Assembly: GCA_028868455.1 (NCBI GenBank)
Contig: JAGWUK010000041.1
Location: 1-11,435 of the forward strand
Origin: Burkholderiales bacterium
Lineage (GTDB): Bacteria; Pseudomonadota; Gammaproteobacteria; Burkholderiales; Burkholderiaceae_D
Direction of reading: 5' to 3'
DNA length: 11,435 nt
The position numbers were made by a program, and so were the translations under genes. This document shows positions 8,780 through 11,435 of this stretch, in pieces. The notes below the pieces were generated by a model that ran no database searches, was not told the DNA's origin, and saw only the letters and a list, made by a program, of their open reading frames with translations. Positions within the stretch are counted from its first letter, which is position 1; each line of letters begins with the position of its first letter.

Positions 8780-9697
8780 ATGGCAACGACGAATACAGTT
8801 TCGACCAGTGCGTTTACGAAAATCACTGGCAGCATACCTACCGGAAAATCCGGCTCACCAGCAATCATTGCTTTGTACAACAACCAGGTCGTCAGCCTGG
8901 ACAATACGGCACCGGGTACGCAGTGGCGCAGCTCCAGTTCCGTGCCCGGCGCGGTTGGCGTGCCTGCCGGTATTACCGGTGATTACACCAATGGTGTCGT
9001 TGTCTATAGCGGCGCCAATGTCGCCTATCTGACAGGTGTCGGCGTCCCGGGTGCTAACTGGAACATCCTTCCTTCTCCGTTTGATAGTGACGGTAGTTCA
9101 GCCATACAAGGCATTACCGGCGATCTGATCAATGGGATCGTGGTCTACAGCGGGCGCAATTTGTATTCCCTGGTTTTAAACGGCGCGACGCCGGAATGGA
9201 ATCTGATGACGGTTGCTCCTGGCACAGTAACCGCAATTGCCGGTGATCCGACCAACGGTGTATTGATTGCGGTTGATCCAAGTGGTACAGGAACCGGGCC
9301 GTCTTCTTTGTATTCCGGTCAAGGCGGATGCCTGTGCCAATGGGCGCCGCTGACAGGGCAGGGATTACCTGTCGCTAAAGTAAAAATTGATTTCCTGTCT
9401 GGGAATTTCACCAATAATTTTATTTTCTATGGCGAAAATCAATTGTTTTCACTGACCGTCAAAAGTGGCGCCGGTACGCAGGCTAAATTATCGGCCTTGC
9501 CGTTCCAGGTCAAAGCGCTGTGCGGTGCCGCTGCCAACGGCATATTGGCAATCGCCGGTTCCGGTGATCTGATCGTTAGCAATGCTGATTCCAGCGCTGC
9601 TTCGTGGACAGTTGTGACGGTGAAATCAGCACCGCATTCTTCCAGCAAAGTGGGGCAACTGGCGAGCAATGAGTCTGCGGCAGTCAGCGTTGCCTGA
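8780..9697 (+). CDS. Putative small beta-propeller protein of the eCIS locus (305 aa), unassigned
   Basis: I do not recognise this protein as a standard eCIS component. It shows at least five related strands-and-turn repeats marked by an I-T/A-G-D/N-x-x-N-G-x-x-x-x-x-G pattern: ITGDYTNG at residue 65, ITGDLING at 112, IAGDPTNG at 153, LSGNFTNN at 206 and LCGAAANG at 247. A weaker copy lies around residues 29-50. Most units contain a strand such as VVVYSG or IFYGE, a following LYSL-like strand, and usually a Trp before the next unit. Unit length is 41-53 residues, consistent with a five- or six-bladed beta-propeller. The protein is rich in Gly, Ser, Thr and Ala, with no signal peptide, membrane helix or enzyme motif. 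The N-terminal ~20 residues and C-terminal ~25 residues are Ser/Thr/Ala-rich and probably flexible. It sits between the ATPase and cap genes. A role as binding protein, surface decoration or payload is inference. Confidence 0.75.
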   Translation: MATTNTVSTSAFTKITGSIPTGKSGSPAIIALYNNQVVSLDNTAPGTQWRSSSSVPGAVGVPAGITGDYTNGVVVYSGANVAYLTGVGVPGANWNILPSPFDSDGSSAIQGITGDLINGIVVYSGRNLYSLVLNGATPEWNLMTVAPGTVTAIAGDPTNGVLIAVDPSGTGTGPSSLYSGQGGCLCQWAPLTGQGLPVAKVKIDFLSGNFTNNFIFYGENQLFSLTVKSGAGTQAKLSALPFQVKALCGAAANGILAIAGSGDLIVSNADSSAASWTVVTVKSAPHSSSKVGQLASNESAAVSVA

Positions 9698-9715
9698 CCT
9701 GACGTAAACCAGGTG

Positions 9716-9761
9716 GCAAATCCGCCGATGACTGGTGGATTTGCTCTTGGATTTCTTTTTT
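9716..9761 (+). terminator. Possible Rho-independent terminator or attenuator after the propeller gene
   Basis: An 11-bp stem with one G-T wobble is formed by GCAAATCCGCC (9716-9726) and GGTGGATTTGC (9734-9744), with a 7-nt loop. A run of six T lies at 9756-9761. The T run starts about 11 nt after the stem rather than directly, so termination may be partial. It lies before the cap gene's ribosome-binding site and could lower readthrough into it or stabilise the upstream message. Confidence 0.5.
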
Positions 9762-9773
9762 GAGAGGCAAGAA

Positions 9774-10346
9774 ATGCTGGATCAGGCAATAAATTTACTG
9801 GTAGCCGAATTAAATGGTTTTCTGGGGGCACGTTTTCCGGGAAACGCCAATGTCGTCATTGCCTCGTCATTATGTAGTCCGGATGGTACGGTCTTGCCTG
9901 CCATCGACAACAAGGTCGTGCTGACGCTGGTGAACGTGGAACGCGAGACCGTCGTGGCACTGTCTAACTTTACGCCGTCCAGCGGCAGTGGATATGTGCG
10001 TTCCAGTCCACCTTTGTACTTGAATCTGTATGTACTGGTATCTGCATCCTTTGCGAGCCACTATACGACAGCGTTGCAATTATTAAGCAAAGTGCTGGGG
10101 TTCTTTCAGATCAAACCTAATTTTGATGCGCAGAATGCGCCGGAATTTCCGCCACAACTCAGTAAGCTCAGTGTTGAGCTGGTTAACCTGAATCTGACGG
10201 AGTTGAGCACTTTGTGGTCCACGCTGGGCATGGACTATATGCCTTCCATGTTATACAAAGTGCGCATGTTGACGATTCAGGATGGCTGGATTTCAGAGCC
10301 TGTTCCGCAGGTCAGTGCGCCCGACGCCAGCATCAACGGATCATGA
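9774..10346 (+). CDS. DUF4255 / Pvc16_N family protein, probable eCIS tail-terminator (cap), Afp16-like (190 aa)
   Basis: Proteins of this family cap the distal end of the tube and sheath and fix particle length. The start MLDQAINLLVAELNGFL is typical, followed by NKVVLTLVNVERE at residues 46-58, a hydrophobic strand LYLNLYVLVSASF at about 81-93, the helix TTALQLLSKVLGFFQ, and the C-terminal core LSTLWSTLGMDYMPSMLYKV (about 144-163). The last ~20 residues are a variable tail. An upstream GTG at 9735 would add 13 residues, but it lies inside the hairpin's right arm and lacks a ribosome-binding site; the ATG at 9774 has GAGAGG 6 nt upstream and matches the family's N-terminus. The length is normal for the short form of the family. 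The stop overlaps the next start as ATGA. Family assignment is strong; the cap function follows from Afp16/PVC16. Confidence 0.9.
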   Translation: MLDQAINLLVAELNGFLGARFPGNANVVIASSLCSPDGTVLPAIDNKVVLTLVNVERETVVALSNFTPSSGSGYVRSSPPLYLNLYVLVSASFASHYTTALQLLSKVLGFFQIKPNFDAQNAPEFPPQLSKLSVELVNLNLTELSTLWSTLGMDYMPSMLYKVRMLTIQDGWISEPVPQVSAPDASINGS

Positions 10347-11389
10347 GCTCATATACGCCCTGGATAAGTCTGCAAATTCAGCATGGTTATTATGCAGATA
10401 ATCTGGCTTCGCCTTTGCAGATCGCGCCGACTTCGGCGTGTGTGCAGTGGATGGCGCAGTATGGTTTGTTATTCCGCGCAGGCAAAGCGGGCGGGCAGTT
10501 GTATTACGCAGATGCGGATTTGCTTTTAAGCTTTGATACTCTTCAGCCGCTGGATTTTCAGGTGACTTGCACGGCGCCGGAATTTTTAAATCTGAGCGAT
10601 TTCGATGCAATGACACTCGGTGATCTCACTTTGGGATCAAGTATTTTTTATTTTGATAATCGGCAAAACAACAAACCGCAATTGTCGCCGTCTCTGAACG
10701 ACAGCGTATTGAAAGTACGTCCGCCGCAATTTGCCATACAACTGCAGGCCGGCCAGGCCGTCACTTACTCAATACGCGATAGTCTGGTGCAGGCCAGCGT
10801 CTGGAGCGGTGTTGCCGATGCCAATCATGTCTTGTATATAGACTTGCGAGAGCAGCCAGATGGGCGCTACCAGTTGTATGCTGGCGATCACTTGCAGGAA
10901 AATTTTTATCTGTGCCGGATACCGGCCAGCCAATGCTGGGGCGTCATCGCGATCTATCCCGGCGGCAGTGAGCAGCTTCCTTATTTGCAGCAAGGCTGTC
11001 CGGCAATTGTTAACGCTGATTTATTGAACCTGGCGTATGTTCTTACGTTGCAGGCGCGTACCTGTTTTTGGCGTTACAGAATATTTAGCCAATCGCAGGA
11101 CACGCATCATTATGACGATTATCAGGTGACCGGTAAGCAAAAAAATGGTTCAGGTCAGATTGCATTTTCGATGACAAAACCGGATGGCGACGGCGCACCA
11201 TGGATATTTGAGTCGGCGCTGCCTATTGCGATGGCGCAGCGGCCCGGAGACTGGGAGTTTTTTCTGTCCCGAAAACATGCCAGCAGTCGCCATAAGATCA
11301 GATTGCCTTATGCACAAGGCAAGTTACTGATATTGCCAGATGCCTCTGTACCAGCAAGAAAATACGCGGACATTTACGTTTATTTGTAA
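10343..11389 (+). CDS. Conserved-looking eCIS-locus protein of unknown function (348 aa)
   Basis: I cannot name this protein. The start at ATG 10343 overlaps the cap gene's stop (ATGA); an in-frame ATG at 10214 lies deep in the cap gene and is rejected. The sequence is beta-rich and soluble, with no signal peptide, membrane segment or coiled coil. The N-terminus WISLQIQHGYYADN, then YGLLFRAGKAGGQLYY and a strand-rich middle, suggests beta-sandwich domains. The C-terminal part has PGDWEFFLSRKHASSRHKIR and ends in ADIYVYL. Cysteines occur at scattered positions without a metal-site spacing. Tight coupling to the cap gene argues for a structural or assembly role in the same particle, for example in the collar, cap or sheath region. 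I have a vague memory of similar N-termini beside DUF4255 genes in other eCIS loci, but cannot confirm it. Confidence 0.8.
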   Translation: MSSYTPWISLQIQHGYYADNLASPLQIAPTSACVQWMAQYGLLFRAGKAGGQLYYADADLLLSFDTLQPLDFQVTCTAPEFLNLSDFDAMTLGDLTLGSSIFYFDNRQNNKPQLSPSLNDSVLKVRPPQFAIQLQAGQAVTYSIRDSLVQASVWSGVADANHVLYIDLREQPDGRYQLYAGDHLQENFYLCRIPASQCWGVIAIYPGGSEQLPYLQQGCPAIVNADLLNLAYVLTLQARTCFWRYRIFSQSQDTHHYDDYQVTGKQKNGSGQIAFSMTKPDGDGAPWIFESALPIAMAQRPGDWEFFLSRKHASSRHKIRLPYAQGKLLILPDASVPARKYADIYVYL

Positions 11390-11435
11390 TGAGCGACGAT
11401 GCACTGCATCCCTTATTTCCGCCTATGGCTGTCTG
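11389..11435 (+). CDS. Start of the next gene, cut by the right edge
   Basis: An ATG at 11389-11391 shares its first base with the preceding TAA (TAATG). The frame stays open to the window end, giving 15 residues beginning MSDDALHPLFPPMAV. The junction style matches the other coupled genes of the locus, which makes a real start likely. An alternative in-frame ATG follows at 11425, and too little is visible to name the product. It does not look like the usual N-terminus of a sheath or tube protein. Confidence 0.5.
   Translation, partial: MSDDALHPLFPPMAV

Noticed and set aside
9735..9773. GTG start extending the DUF4255 protein by 13 residues
   Set aside because: The GTG is within the hairpin arm, has no ribosome-binding site, and the ATG at 9774 matches the family N-terminus with GAGAGG at good spacing.
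10214..10342. Upstream ATG start for the 348-residue protein
   Set aside because: It would overlap the cap gene by 133 bp, and the added 43 residues look like out-of-frame cap sequence. The ATGA overlap at 10343 fits the locus style.
1..11435. Type VI secretion system or prophage tail as the explanation
   Set aside because: The Afp15-type ATPase, CIS tape measure and DUF4255 cap together are characteristic of eCIS. No TssB/C, TssJ/L/M, ClpV, lysis, integrase or phage head genes are seen in the window.

Overview
The window is an accessory locus encoding the baseplate-to-cap part of an extracellular contractile injection system (eCIS, the Afp/PVC group of phage-tail-like particles). The calls rest on motif recognition; no database search was possible. 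Base composition is roughly even and genes are tightly packed on one strand. Overlapping stop/start junctions and Shine-Dalgarno-like sites fit a Gram-negative bacterium. A mid-GC proteobacterium, possibly a betaproteobacterium, is a guess only.

Layout, all on the + strand. 2-406 is the 3' end of an unidentified protein cut by the left edge. 411-3293 is a large Afp12/PVC12-like baseplate protein. 3290-7189 is the CIS tape-measure protein, with internally duplicated alpha-helical units. 7171-8502 is the Afp15/PVC15-like AAA+ ATPase. A leader of about 277 bp follows, then 8780-9697, a small beta-propeller-like protein I cannot assign to a known eCIS component. After a 76-bp gap with a hairpin comes 9774-10346, a DUF4255/Pvc16_N-type tail-terminator (cap) protein. 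10343-11389 is an unrecognised 348-residue protein. At the right edge a new reading frame begins at 11389 and leaves the window.

How the parts fit: the baseplate protein builds the base of the particle, the tape measure sets tube length, the ATPase probably assists assembly, and the DUF4255 protein caps tube and sheath. Tube, sheath, spike, gp25-like and LysM genes are not in the window and should lie outside it. Junctions 411/3290/7171 and 10343/11389 are overlapping or nearly so, implying translational coupling. The propeller gene is the exception: it has its own leader, a good ribosome-binding site and a downstream hairpin, so it looks like a separately expressed insertion between the ATPase and cap genes. 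It is the most interesting candidate for an undescribed component (receptor-binding protein, decoration or payload).

No tRNA, rRNA, CRISPR array, insertion sequence or integrase was seen.
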